Assembly: GCA_010405405.1 (NCBI GenBank)
Contig: MU004234.1
Location: 698,643-762,642, forward strand
DNA length: 64,000 bases
Direction: 5' to 3'
Source of the DNA: Microthyrium microscopicum
Lineage: Eukaryota > Ascomycota > Dothideomycetes > Microthyriales > Microthyriaceae
Shown here piece after piece: positions 42,205 to 53,448 of this stretch (its first letter is position 1; every line of letters begins with the position of its first letter). The position numbers were made by a program, and so were the translations under genes. The notes under the pieces are model-generated. The model was not told where the DNA came from and made no database searches. It worked only from the letters and a program-made list of their open reading frames with translations.

Positions 42205-43596
42205 TCAGTCTACCCGAACAATGTCCCTAACCAACAACCACTTCCTAACAGTCTCACTCTGATACCTCTCCAATCCCCCCTTTGCCCACGGCGTCACCCC
42301 ACCCAACAGCGCATTCGGCGCCTGTAGGTCAACCAGCTCAGCATCAACATCCTGAATCCGCCGGTCTCTCGTCGCCAACAAAATGTTCAGAATAGTCTTC
42401 GCCCCTAGAAAACTCTGTATCGCAGGCACCAGCTGCAAATTCGGCATCCACGAGTTCGCCAATTCACTCGCGCGACTCGTCATCTTGGAAACAGCAGTGC
42501 CAATAAAACCAGCCGGGGCATATTTGCCCATATCGCCATAGACATCGCCAGAGCCTTGCGTTAGCTCGCCTCGCATGCTAGTTTCTAGGGCTGTGAGAGA
42601 TGCTCGGGCGCCGCGTTGGAGAATTTGGTTGGCTGGATCGTTGGCCGCGATGGATGAGAAGAGCCAGTGCAACACGAGATCTGCGCAGACAGCGTTGGGA
42701 ATGACAGGCGTGGTCAGCGCATTGGGTAAACTGAAGAGAAGCTTTTCGACGATGTTGACACCTGTGCGGAAGAAGCGGAACTTCTGGCGTCCGAGGTCGT
42801 AGTGGCAGCCAGGGAACCAGCGCTCGTTAATAGAGAAGTCTGAATCATCTTTGTGTTCGAATGTAGCTGAACGTCTTGCGCGACAGGGTTGGAAGGCCCA
42901 GAGACGATCGTGCATGGAGCAAGCGTGGTAGACACGCCGGACGGACGCGCTGACGTCTTGGCTGAAGAATTCGGGATAGTCGAAACCGCCGGCCTGTGCG
43001 TTGAGGCGTGGGATTCCGAGGGAGCCGACTGTGTCAATGATCCCGAGGAAGGCGATGGGGGAGTTGACTTGCCAAGAAGCTTTGGCGCGGAAGGTCTGCA
43101 TGGATGGGTGGGAAGGTTTGTCTTCGTCGTAGGGAGAGCGGTAGATCGCGTAGACTTCTTCGACTAGGCGGCGCGTGGAGTCTGTAGTGAGTAAAGGTTT
43201 GACGATACCACAGTTGTTGATCATGCCACCGATACAGCGGACAGTGTAGGAGCCGCGGCTGAGGCCGAACATCCAGATATCAGTGTCGTCGTCAAAGTTT
43301 TCAACGATGTATTGATAGCCTTTCATGCATTCTTCGCCAATGGTATTTGCGGTAGCGCCGTCGAAGAGGTAGTCTAGAAAAGTTCCTCCAAGACCGATGC
43401 CTGGGAAGTAGCACGCTTTTAGGCTTCTAGATGGATCTTCGTATGTGAGCGGTTCAGTATCTGTTGGTGCTATGCTTGCTGGAATTCCAATGGCTTTTGC
43501 GATAAGGGAGACATTAGTTTCAGTGCCTGTTTCTCTGCCACACCATGTCCCGTCAAACAGTACAACTAGCTTCTTAGAACGCTCGAATTTAGACAT
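42205..43596 (-). CDS. DUF2235 (T6SS phospholipase-like) alpha/beta hydrolase
   Basis: This is an intronless frame of 463 aa from the Met at 43596; the longer frame to 43653 lacks an ATG. The N-terminus LVVLFDGTW is the hallmark of the DUF2235 family. The nucleophile elbow GLSRGS follows (MFGLSRGSYTVR), then FLGIIDTVGSLG and YHACSMHDRLWAFQP with the typical conserved Asp and His. The ending region ERWFPGCHYDLG contains the late GxH motif of the family. These proteins are related to the Tle1 phospholipase effectors of bacterial type VI secretion and are expanded in ascomycetes; their physiological substrate is unknown. No signal peptide is seen from the chosen start. It lies just beyond the F-box array, on the same strand, with no sequence evidence of a functional link. 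Confidence 0.88.
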   Translation of the reverse strand: MSKFERSKKLVVLFDGTWCGRETGTETNVSLIAKAIGIPASIAPTDTEPLTYEDPSRSLKACYFPGIGLGGTFLDYLFDGATANTIGEECMKGYQYIVENFDDDTDIWMFGLSRGSYTVRCIGGMINNCGIVKPLLTTDSTRRLVEEVYAIYRSPYDEDKPSHPSMQTFRAKASWQVNSPIAFLGIIDTVGSLGIPRLNAQAGGFDYPEFFSQDVSASVRRVYHACSMHDRLWAFQPCRARRSATFEHKDDSDFSINERWFPGCHYDLGRQKFRFFRTGVNIVEKLLFSLPNALTTPVIPNAVCADLVLHWLFSSIAANDPANQILQRGARASLTALETSMRGELTQGSGDVYGDMGKYAPAGFIGTAVSKMTSRASELANSWMPNLQLVPAIQSFLGAKTILNILLATRDRRIQDVDAELVDLQAPNALLGGVTPWAKGGLERYQSETVRKWLLVRDIVRVD

Positions 43597-43947
43597 GGTG
43601 AGAGGTAACAGGGCAATGAAGATGGCGAACAAGTTTATAGATTCTTCCAGCACTTGGAGACTATAAATTCAAACTTGTCAAATTCAGGAATACGGTGCTG
43701 CTCCCACCATTTTGAGGCCAGCTTCAGCTGCCCAGACTGTTCGTATTGGCATGCATCTCAGCCGCAAGCTTCATGCATATATTATGCAAGGTGGGCTGAC
43801 ATCTTTGAGGCCGCAGCTTGAAAAAACAGGCGATACAAGGCCACTTGGAAATTTGGAACCCAGCATATGCTGCAAGTATTGACCAAGAGGAGTAATCTTT
43901 CAGACTCTACAGAGTGTGTAACGGTATTTGGGCCGAGTTGGAGAGCT
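43597..43947. other. Spacer between DUF2235 gene and MED7
   Basis: This 351-bp stretch is the promoter of the DUF2235 gene and the 3' flank of MED7, both on the minus strand. No gene is seen. Confidence 0.5.
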
Positions 43948-44686
43948 TCAATCCAAATCACCCCAGTCACTGCGTGCAGCCACAAAGGCTTTTGACGATG
44001 TTCCATTCGCCATCTGATCGAGCTCATTGGTGGTTGCGACCTGAGGTAAGGCGCTCGTGATAGCGTCAACGGTTTCTCTCATCTTCTTGACAGATTGTAT
44101 TTGCGCTTTACGTGTCTCAACTTGGCCCTCCAGGATTTCGATCAACGATTGACGGGCTTGATGGGGTCGGTATTCATTGACAATATGCAGCACATTGATA
44201 AATAGGTTCTCGATATCAGCCCATTTGTTCCAGGCTTGGGTAGCGTCTTGAGAAAAGATCCCAACGAGTTCAAGAAAGTTTACAAGGATAGATCGAATGG
44301 CTCGTTGGAGGTGGACCGCTCGATCAACTGACCAGTCGGACTGCGCTTTGTCTTGTGTGTCGCCAGATTCTTTAGGTCCGCTCGGAAAGAGGTTGGTGAG
44401 GCCTATTTCCTCGAGAGGTGGAAGTGTATTGTGGATCTACAATGTCAGGTGGATGCGATGCAGAGGGGGCTCTGATACTCACATCGTAATTGCCGCTAAA
44501 GACGACATACTTGCCATCAGCGGGAGGAGGAGGAGGAACAAGGGGTATCAGATCTTGAGGTATATCTTCCCCTTCGCGTTGAAGGTCCTTGACCGTGTCT
44601 ACATTTTCTTGGGTAAACAATTGCCAAAATGGTGGGGGAGCTGGAAAGAGTTCGCTAAACGCGCTGTCTTCTTGTGGGGCAGCCAT
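43948..44686 (-). CDS. MED7: Mediator complex subunit 7
   Basis: Exons are 44686-44483 and 44436-43948, giving 230 aa. The N-terminus has the diagnostic MED7 segment (FPAPPPFWQLFTQENVD, then PLVPPPPPADGKYVVF), which wraps around the Mediator middle module. The second exon gives a helical region (WSVDRAVHLQRAIRSILVNFLELVGIFS) and then a long helix with INVLHIVNEYRPHQARQSLIEILEGQ, the highly conserved MED7 hallmark that forms a coiled coil with MED21. It functions in the nucleus in RNA polymerase II transcription. The intron is 46 nt, phase 0, with a GTGAGT donor. Length is near the usual for ascomycetes. It is transcribed divergently from the PAP2 gene, 520 bp away. Confidence 0.95.
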
Positions 44687-45206
44687 GGTAATGCAAAGAA
44701 CAGGACCGACTTTGAGGTAATATGGAGGATGATATCAACGATGCTGCAGAGAAATGACAGGACGGCGCTCGATGCGACAACAACAGAAACAGAATGTATC
44801 GGGGGCGCCGTCGATGCGACAACAACAGAAACAGAATGTATCGGGGAGGTGAAGCATATCAAATGTAGGGGAAGTGAAGAAGTTACAAACTCGAGCAATC
44901 TTCACGCACGGAAAGAGCAAAGCATCGCGCCGTGGCAAGCGCAGGTCAAACTGCGCTAGCAAGGAAGGAACCATTGACCCATGCTCCTCCCTAGGTGATC
45001 GGCATGCCGAGACGGGCCGACTTGTACCTCCCATCCGAAACCGCCTTCGACATTTGATCTGGACTGGAGCTATTGAATTCCGGTTCAAACCAACAATTCA
45101 CGTCGGGACTATCGCAAGGTGTTAACACTGTCCAAGCATCTTGTTTCTGTTCGATGTCTCCTCTCATGATCAAGAGCTAATCATCAGCGGAAGACCAAAC
45201 AGCGCC
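44687..45206. promoter_or_regulatory. Divergent promoter region of MED7 and the PAP2 gene
   Basis: A 520-bp spacer separates two divergently oriented conserved genes, so both promoters must lie here. It contains an exact 36-bp duplication (see separate entry). No other gene is supported. Confidence 0.5.
44769..44846. repeat. 36-bp direct duplication upstream of MED7
   Basis: Two identical 36-bp copies (44769-44804 and 44811-44846, beginning TCGATGCGACAACAACAG) are separated by 6 bp. The copies begin 83 bp upstream of the MED7 start, so they lie in its promoter or 5' UTR. Confidence 0.92.
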
Positions 45207-46149
45207 ATGACTGTCCTGGAATCTGTTCAGCGGTTCTGTCAAGTAAGCAATGCAACAAGTTCCAATAACTAGACACTAATTGAGTCAGCGTACATATGCC
45301 TTCGAGTATATCGGTCTAGGGATTCTAATAGCTGGATACACCCTAACCGAAATTTCCTTCGAACCTTTCCATACACTGTTCCGCCTCGACGATGCCCGAA
45401 TACAATATCCACATGCTGAGGTTGAGCGCGTCTCCCTCCTGATGCTTCTGATCTACAGCATTGCCGTCCCATTCATATTGATCGCAGTCTACAATCTCGT
45501 CAGCAGATCGCCTGCCCATGCGTTCCAGGTCTCGTTGCTCGGTCTATCAATTAGCTTGATGCTTACAGAACTCGTCACCAATGTCTTCAAGAACGCAGTT
45601 GGTCGTCCAAGACCAGACTTGATCTCGCGATGCAAGCCAAAGCCGGGTACTCCAACAGACCAACTCGTGGGAATCGAAGTATGCACTGAGACTCGAGTTC
45701 ACACTCTACAAGATGGCTGGAGGAGCTTTCCAAGTGGTCACAGTAGTTTCGCATTTGCCGGTCTAGGATATTTAACACTATACTTCGCCGGACAGTTTCA
45801 CCTTTTCAGGCCCAACAGCAACTTGACCTCGCTAATCTTAACGGTCATACCACTTATTGGCGCCGGTATGATTGCCGTCTCTCGCCTGGAAGACTATCGC
45901 CATGGTCCAATCGACGTCCTGACTGGAAGTCTGCTCGGCTTCATAGTCGCTTACGGCGCATACCGAAGATACTTCCCGGCATGGCGTTCGCTAGAACCAC
46001 ACATACCCCACAAACTCCCGACGGATAAGAGACGTATTCGGGATGAAGAGACGGGTGGCCGTGGCGCAGTACGACCAGATCATGAAGATTTTGATCTTGC
46101 TGATGATGACGATTCCGATGAGATCCCATTGACCTCTAACCGCGGTTGA
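45207..46149 (+). CDS. PAP2-superfamily lipid phosphate phosphatase (DPP1/LPP-like)
   Basis: Exons are 45207-45242 and 45289-46149, giving 298 aa. All three phosphatase motifs are present: KNAVGRPRPD (residues 113-122), FPSGHSS (PSGH at about 160-163) and SRLEDYRHGPIDV (His217, Asp221), with the two catalytic histidines at 163 and 217. Six hydrophobic helices surround them (for example IGLGILIAGYTLT, LLMLLIYSIAVPFILIAV and LILTVIPLIGAGMIAV). This is the type 2 phosphatidic acid phosphatase architecture, which dephosphorylates diacylglycerol pyrophosphate, phosphatidate and related lipids in membranes of the vacuole or ER. The C-terminal tail is charged and acidic (DLADDDDSDE). The first exon codes only 12 residues; the 46-nt intron has GTAAGC and AG borders. 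Confidence 0.93.
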
Positions 46150-46441
46150 TAGGCCTCAAGGATTGTTAATGTGATTATGGTTATTTTCAAGAGTATAATA
46201 GGAGGCCGGTTTCCTAGTCAATTTCGATATACTTTAGCTTGGAGTTTTCCCGGTTCAGGGTACGATTAATATCGACTAGCAATAACAGCAAATACCTTAC
46301 AATATATTCGACACACGGTCTCAGTGCAATGTCAACTTCCTCAACATTTTTATTCTAACCTCGCCATAGAAATGTAATACTAAACAAGTCCCCGCACCAC
46401 CAAAACAATTCTCAATAGCTGGTTATCACTCTTTTACAACC

Positions 46442-47749
46442 ATGCTCACCACACTCCTTACCTTCCTGCCCCTGGCCCTCGCAGCGCCTCAAGTCGCCTT
46501 CCCCGGCGCAGAGGGTCTCGGCCGCTTCGCAACCGGTGGACGCACCGGCACGAACTACGTCGTTTCCACCCTCGCTGACAGCGGAACTGGCTCACTTCGC
46601 GATGCTCTTTCACAGCCCAACCGCATAATAACCTTCAACGTCTCTGGCGTAATCCACATCAAAAAGCGCCTCGTCATCCCCAAAGCCACCACAATCCTCG
46701 GCCAAACCGCGCCCGGCGTCGGCATAACCACCTACGGCAATGGATGGTCAGGCTCCGGCGCCTCAGACAGTATAGTACGCTACATCCGCGTGCGCATGGG
46801 CGCTCAAGGCGACAAAGGCAAGGACGCAATGACAATAGCAAACGGCCAAAACATGATCTTCGACCACGTAACCTACACCTGGGGCCGCGACGAAACATTC
46901 AGCATCAACGCGTATGAAAAGGCTGCAAACATCACTATCCAAGATTGTATCGTTGCCCAAGGGCTCCAGACACATAGCGCTGGCGGTCTAATGCAAGTCA
47001 AAGCCGGGCTCTCTCTATTCCGTAATCTATGGGCAGACAACAAGACGCGCAATCCAAAAGTCAAGGGCCGCAACGATTTCGTCAACAATGTAATCTATAA
47101 CTGGGGCGGTGGAGGAGGTTATATTGCGGGCGGTAGTGAGGGCGACTCGGTAGCGAATATTGTGGGGAACTATTTCGTGGCTGGGCCGAGTACAGGAAAG
47201 ACGAAGGCGTTTGTGAGAGGGAATGAGCATTTTAAGGCTAGTGTTAAGGGAAATTATGTGGATCATAATAAGGATGGGGTATTGAATGGTGAAGAGTTGA
47301 AGGCTAGTAGTGATGCGTATGGTGGTATGGCTGTTGTGGCGACCGATATGGGGTTTCCGGGACCAGAGAAGGTTATGAGTGCGCCGGAGGCGATTGTGTA
47401 TGTGTTGAAGAATGCTGGCGCGAGTAAAGTGAGAGATGCGAATGATGAGCAACTCATCAAGGAGGTTATGAGTTATGGGAAGTCGGGGAAGTTGATTCAT
47501 GATGAGAGTGAGACCGTTTGGGGGATGGCGTTTGGGGCGGGCAAGAAGGCGCCTGAAGCGGAGGGTAACAAGACACCTGAAGCGGAGAGTAAGGAGAATT
47601 GGGCGATGATGGCTGATTCTGATGGAGATGGGATTCCAGACTGGTATGAGATTAAGATGGGCTGGGACGTTAATGGCCACGATGCGATGAAAATTCAGGA
47701 CAGTGGGTACACGCGTATTGAAGAATATGCTAATTCTCTACTAGTCTAG
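46442..47749 (+). CDS. Secreted pectate lyase-like protein (PL1 beta-helix)
   Basis: This is an intronless 435-aa frame. The N-terminus is a signal peptide (MLTTLLTFLPLALAAPQ). The body begins with AFPGAEGLGRFATGGR and SGTGSLRDALS, the typical start of a group of parallel beta-helix pectate lyases also common in bacteria, and continues with FDHVTYTWGRDETF, DNKTRNPKV and NDFVNNVIYNWGGG, which hold the conserved Asp and Arg of the active face. Two Asp-rich calcium-loop-like motifs occur late, DHNKDGVLNGEE and DSDGDGIPDWYE, followed by GYTRIEEYANSL. The enzyme should cleave polygalacturonate by calcium-dependent elimination outside the cell, consistent with plant-material decay or plant association. 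Third-position G/C preference is high in the first half. The similarity to bacterial proteins and lack of introns are compatible with old transfer, but this is not shown. Confidence 0.9.
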   Translation: MLTTLLTFLPLALAAPQVAFPGAEGLGRFATGGRTGTNYVVSTLADSGTGSLRDALSQPNRIITFNVSGVIHIKKRLVIPKATTILGQTAPGVGITTYGNGWSGSGASDSIVRYIRVRMGAQGDKGKDAMTIANGQNMIFDHVTYTWGRDETFSINAYEKAANITIQDCIVAQGLQTHSAGGLMQVKAGLSLFRNLWADNKTRNPKVKGRNDFVNNVIYNWGGGGGYIAGGSEGDSVANIVGNYFVAGPSTGKTKAFVRGNEHFKASVKGNYVDHNKDGVLNGEELKASSDAYGGMAVVATDMGFPGPEKVMSAPEAIVYVLKNAGASKVRDANDEQLIKEVMSYGKSGKLIHDESETVWGMAFGAGKKAPEAEGNKTPEAESKENWAMMADSDGDGIPDWYEIKMGWDVNGHDAMKIQDSGYTRIEEYANSLLV

Positions 47750-47857
47750 ATATGTACCTTCATCTATCTCTCGTTTGATCTCTGCTGAGTCCCTCTCTCT
47801 ACGTTCAACGGTCTGTGATATCGGTTAACACCAACTCGATATAGTGAAGAAAGAGAC

Positions 47858-50144
47858 TCACTCAATCGGACTAATATCCTCCCTCAACTCCCGCCACCAC
47901 TCATTATTATTCTGCGCCTGTCCATGGCCACCTACAACACTCATCAAGCTACTATAATTACTCGTCGCACTCATAGCAGAAACCCGTCTCCCCGCCCCAT
48001 CCACACTACGACTATGTCGATTCAACCCCGGCCTACTCATCCGATGTCCACCAGTCCCCTGCTCCACCACAACCGCAGCCGGCGGCGAGCGCACACCACT
48101 CACACTTTCCCGCTTCGCACTCGTTGACCGTCTCCGTCCGCGCCCCACACTACCCGGTCTAAACAGCGGTGGATTCGGCAGCGTCGTCGGATACGTCGCC
48201 ATTTGCGGCGCCACGGGATACGTATGCGGCGGACTAGGCACCAGTGTCGCCGGACTACCTCTCGACGCCCTCGCATCATCAACCAGGTAAAACGACTGCG
48301 GAGCCTCACTGTATGCCAATGACAACGTGCTGCCAGCATATGCGTTTGCGGCAGGTATAAGTGGTGTGACGAGATGATATTGGCCAGTCGCTGGATCCAT
48401 GGCAATGCTGTTCCGGCCATCGGGGAATGTGCTGATAAGGCTGAGGGATGGGCCACGCGGCATACCCATTTCACGCGGTATCGGTGGTACCGGGTAGTCA
48501 GTGTCGATTTCTGGTGGACCAGTGTAGGTTGTGTCCATGGAGGTGCGGCCGCTGGCGATATTGAGAGATTCGTGGGAGTTTTTCTGGGATATGGATGTTC
48601 GGCGACCACTTAGGGGAGATGGGCCGATGGGCACACGTTTGAGAGAGTTGCTGCTGCGCTCTTCCGAGACGGGAGACATTGGTTGGGCTGGAGTGTGGGA
48701 GAAGCGGTGTTGGCGGACTGGTGGCTGGGGCGCGTATTCGTGGCGCGAGGTGTAACCCTTAAGGGCGGCTTCTTCGTCGCTGGCAGTGGACCATGATTTG
48801 GTATGGGAGCGGGCTGCGTGGGTGGCGAGTTGGGTCGGTGTTACGAAGGTGCTTTCTGGACTGCCTCCGCCTCTTTTGCTGTTTTGGGAACTGCTTGTGG
48901 AGTCGAAGGTGCCGTGTGGCCCGATGTAGAAGTGTCTGTCCATGCGGAGGAAGAAGAGCAGATAGACGACGAGAAGCTCAGGGACGAGGGAGACGAGATA
49001 GAAGACGGGTTTAGTGAAATACCACTCTAGTGGTTGACTGCCTGGCACTGGTGTTGGCCATGTTGTACCACAAATCCAAGCGGCACGGAAAGTGAGAAGG
49101 GCCGCTACGACTATGATAATCAAGATACGCCTGCGGGCAGTGCTGGAACCGAGAGATGATGTTGCCGGTGGCCGATGAGCAGTGACATGACTGAGGAGCA
49201 AAAATGGAATCGGTAGGAAGGCGATGATGGCGAAGAATGTGGTGCCGTACAACTGGATGCTGCGGTCTATGTGCCGTACTTTGATATCAGATGTGTAAGC
49301 GGATTGTATGGCGGCAATGATTAAGAAGCATAGAGTGACAAGAATCGACAGAAGAAAGAAACGGCCGGCGATCCTGAACAGAAGTGACTCTCCGACATGA
49401 GGGTGCTGAGATCGAATATGTCGGTACAAACATGAGCCATTGACGATATACAGAATAACAGTCCCAGCTGCAACAAAGACTCCGGCTGCAAGAGCAAGGG
49501 AAGCGTCGGTTTGGTGAGATCCCCAAGCCATCCGAAGAGAAAGAGTGATCAGGCGTATGAAGCAGAAAACTATACGTCGTCAGCGTGTGTATGAGAGTAG
49601 CAGTAGACTTTGTGATAAGATTACCTGCTACAGCCACAGAGAAGGGAAAGAATCGGCCTCTATTCTTGTTGTGTCTAAATTGATACACATGGGCGAGAAA
49701 TCCAAGGAAGAATAGGAATATTCCGAGTCCGCTGGCTGCCAAATCTGAACTAGGACTTGGAATTCCACCCAAGGCTTGAGCTTGTACAGACGGGCCCCCA
49801 TTGTGTGCTGCTACAGGCAAATCTGTTGCAAAAGTTGGTATCGCTGCTGTGGCGTTTGTGAACTATCAAACGGTTAATAGCTTTCTGCTACTTCGTGTAA
49901 TTATACTTACAAAGGATGAAGTTGTAGATGGTGAAGGAGTAAAAACTACCGGCGAAACGGTTGTTATTGCCACAAATGTATTTGATGAAGTTGTGGAGGA
50001 AGATGTGCTACTGGTAACACTTGAAGAAATTAAAGAAGTTAGAGAAGTCAACGAGGAGGTCTTGGTTGCAATAGAAGAAATTGTTGAGGACAAAGTAGTT
50101 GTCGTGCTCGACAATGCTTTTGTTGTAGTTGATGTTGTCGACAT
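47858..50144 (-). CDS. GPCR-like seven-helix membrane protein (DUF3112 family)
   Basis: Exons are 50144-49911, 49862-49625 and 49569-47858, giving 727 aa. The N-terminal about 100 residues are almost entirely Ser/Thr (for example SSTISSIATKTSSLTS), probably an O-glycosylated outer stalk. About seven membrane helices follow (LGIFLFFLGFLAHVYQFR, LALAAGVFVAAGTVILYIV, FLLSILVTLCFLIIAAIQS, LYGTTFFAIIAFLPIPFLLL, ILIIIVVAALLTFRAAWI and VFYLVSLVPELLVVYLLFFL). The cytosolic tail of about 370 residues is disordered and Ser/Pro/Arg-rich. This fits fungal proteins annotated as family-C-like GPCRs (DUF3112). All exon joints keep frame, and short hydrophobic segments flanking intron 2 align with the helices. 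Ligand and signalling partner are unknown. It is convergent with the lyase gene, 109 bp from its stop. Confidence 0.8.
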
Positions 50145-52759
50145 TTTGATTATTTGTCCAAAGTTCGGATTACAAAAAGCATTAAATTAGAAAAGAACAG
50201 GCCCTGCCTTGACAAGAAATGAAAAGAATAGAATAATAGCAAGTTGAAAGAATAGGCTTAACTGAGAAGATGAATTCTCACCGTGGTAGATCACTCATTA
50301 CGAAGAATCCTCTAATTCAAGCCCGGCTTGAGGACGCTTCTAGTACAAGTACTCTGCTATACAGTGATACTCTGCTAAAATCGGGGGTTATAGGGCAGTT
50401 CATGTGTCGTGAGAAGTTTTACATAGTGCATCTGGGGCACTCTAGAGTATCTGGAAACATTGAACAGACAGCATATCAACGATTAGTATCAACCCAAAAG
50501 TTGATCAGGGCAGTGATGTTTCGCAAACTGCCTACCCACAGCCGTGTTGTTCTATGCTGTTTAACACAACATATGTTCACCACATACGGATCTCCACTTG
50601 GCGTAATCAAAGTCGTATTTTGGTAACTATTATTGAGTTATTGCGTATAGTGGTTGTTGTGGGACAGCATATCCAACAAGAATTGGTTTTATGCTTAACA
50701 CGTAATATGATGATGGCCTTGTGGCCAGTACCATGACTATGTGACTGTACATGTACAGAGGTAAGGTAGGTTGGAAACTGCATGGGTATTGAATCTTGAT
50801 TGAATCTCTATTGAAACGCCACAGACGTTGATTCAAAACAGCGTCCACATCTTCAAAGGGAAGCTCACATGGCAACAGGGGTAGGGAAAAACAATATCAA
50901 CTGTTGGGGGCTTCAAAGGAAGCAGTCTTTTCGCATAAAGGACTATACTTACCTCCTGTTCTTCGTCATCCTCGTTGGAGTTTTCACATCCGACATTGCA
51001 AATCTTCGTTAAAACGTCGAACGAAAGTTGTGTAAGACATCTCGCTCCCGTGCCGATTATTAGGAGGCTGGAATACATATTGTGCATAATCAGCTTGCCA
51101 GTTTTTGATGGGCTGGCAGTGGCATTTTGATGAATTATCCACCTGTAACATTATTCAGAGAACCAGAGCCGCAAACGGCGTAATTTGCCAGCAAAGATCG
51201 ACCAGTCCCACCGCCTAGCCAACCTCGTGGTGGAATCGGAGGATTTTTGCAGCGCTACAACTCACCGATTCTTCCAGGCTTGGGAAACTCGTGGGGTTAT
51301 TTGCAGCACTCCATAACAGATACATGAAAAATACGAGTGGATACTGGATAGGTAAGAAATAAGGTCTGCTTTCTAAACTTTCCTGAGCGAGTTTAATTGT
51401 CAGCTGAAACCAATTATCTGACTCGTGCCCTCGAGCTGAACCATCGAATCCAGGTCGAATTCAATCTCTCGACATCTGACAAAGTGATCGAGTCGTTGAC
51501 TTGTTACAGATTCCTGCTAGAGACGTGATCATCCCACAGAGTATGAAACCGAATCTTCAGTCCCCCGCTTGTCTTCCCATCTCCCCGAACTATTGCTGCT
51601 TGAAGATGCTTGGCTCCTTAGCCGCGTAGCTAGCCTCACCACCCGATCTCTGCATGGTTATGCAGTAGTCTCGATTCTTCATCCTTGAACCCATCATGGA
51701 CGCGCTCTCCGCCCCACCTTGATGCTACAGAAATCAATATCTTTGGTTGTTATCGTTACTGCTGGTCAGCGTTCTGCACCATCGGGCATTGAGGGGGCCG
51801 TATGCAGCGTTACCCTTCGTATTAGTACAATGTCGTACTCTTACTTAACTTTCGGTATCTTCCACCACTATCGTTCACCTTGAGGAGTAATGTAGATCCG
51901 TATACAACAAGGACCTTGTGCAAAGTATTATCACCAGCACATCTGGGAGGCATTGTGTGCGGATATTGCCTGATTATGAGAGATTACGAAACCAAATAGC
52001 TATTGATTTTTCCCTCAAGTCAGTACAATGATAACGAGGAGTTCGAGGTAATCATCCGCTGTGAATAATTACTGGTGAGAACTGAGAAGACATATCAAGA
52101 GCTTCGACGCAATCCTTGGGTGTTTATGGCTTGACTTGGGCTGGTCCAGAAAGTCGGAAACACTTTCTTAAGAACGACCGATTGTGGATCGTGGCGTCCA
52201 AGTTCCTGCCGCCGGCTTCTAGCCTAACCACGTTTACAGCTCGCCAGGCTTGTGTGGGAATAATGATAACCGAAAGTTGGAACTTTTTGGCTGAACAATC
52301 TCGCTACCGCTATCAAACAGGTCTGTTATCCAAGATTGTGGCTGCCCTGTTTCAATTGACGTGATCATTACCTATATTATCTACAATTTCCCCGCGGCAT
52401 TCCAGACCTTCTTTCCTCCTTGACTTTGTTCCATCAGTGGTTCAATTACTCACCACTGTCAGACAAGGGTGACGACGGTTCTCCGCCAGCTTCCCGGCAC
52501 AGTTACAAGGCCCTTGATACGAATTATCAGGGACCATATCACCTCAGCACAATACAAAAGTCTAATCCTGGCCTTTATCGTCAAATACTTGTTTACTACA
52601 TTGTCGGACTCTCGGCTTTTCTTTTTGGCCAAGAGATAACTAGTGACAATCATCTCACTAGCGCAAAGTATGAAATCTTGATTGATTATCGTATGTCTCC
52701 AATTTGAAAGAAATTTGTATACTTCAACATCTAACCAGGCGATGGCAGATTGGTGAATA
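50145..52759. other. Intergenic region, no gene recognised
   Basis: About 2.6 kb between the divergent starts of the GPCR-like gene and the gene at 52760. Frames on both strands (for example plus 50270-50626 and 52420-52707) are short and without recognisable content. There is enough room for a large promoter or a non-coding RNA, but I see nothing that supports either. Confidence 0.4.
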
Positions 52760-53448
52760 ATGGGGTTGTTTCGATCACGAAAGGCGCCAGCTTCGGACCC
52801 ACCCGAGCCTTCTTCACCCTTATCATGGACGACTCGATTAAATCCTTTCAGTCGTTCAAGCTCTCGAGCTTCATCTCACAGATACATCGAACATGAAGAC
52901 CAAGTTCAAACCACTCTTCGTCGGTCCAACACAACCTCTACTCAATCCTATCTTTCTCCAAAACCTTCCAACGCGAGCTCTAGACCACCAACGAGTATGG
53001 GACTTATGACCCCAAGCCCTACCTCCTCTATTCCGCCAATTCCTCGAAGCGCTACCTATCCGCATCGATCACACAGCATTAGGCGAGACTCGTCCAGGAT
53101 ACCACCATCACTTCCCCGCAACACAAGACTTGTTGTTCCACAATCCCGCTCCCCACTGGAGGTACAAGAGGATGACCTGGTTCTCACCGCAACTGTACGT
53201 CCGTACAACATGATCACAATGACGTATCTAATACTTAATAGTCCCTATACCCCACCGGCATCGCTGCTGAACTATACGTCCCCGAGGACTTGACCTACAA
53301 AACCGTCATGGAACGCGAAAAGGAAATTCGTAAAGCAGAGCGAAGAAACTCCCTAAAGATGGGGCCCAGCAACTTGATACGCCAAAAATCACTTGTACAA
53401 AGCCAACAGGATAAGATGCGAATCAAAAGAATGAGCATTAATTTCTAA
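52760..53448 (+). CDS. Uncharacterised conserved-looking fungal protein, Ser/Arg-rich
   Basis: Exons are 52760-53194 and 53242-53448, giving 213 aa. The first exon is Ser/Pro/Arg-rich and probably disordered (NPFSRSSSRASSHR, SSRPPTSMGLMTPSP, SIPPIPRSATYP). A short ordered-looking segment spans the intron: LEVQEDDLVLTATSLYPTG then IAAELYVPEDLTYKTVMEREKEIRKAERRNSLK, rich in charged residues and likely helical. The C-terminus is basic. There is no signal peptide, membrane helix or catalytic motif. The 47-nt intron has a GTACGT donor, CTAAT-type branch region and TAG acceptor, phase 0. I do not recognise the family with certainty, although the exon-2 segment looks constrained. Confidence 0.7.

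Noticed and set aside
47027-47680. 217-codon minus-strand frame inside the lyase gene
   Set aside because: It is an antisense shadow of a strongly conserved coding region with biased codons.
50270-52707. Several 60-118 codon frames in the large gap
   Set aside because: Short, in unrelated frames, without splice structure or known motifs; treated as chance.
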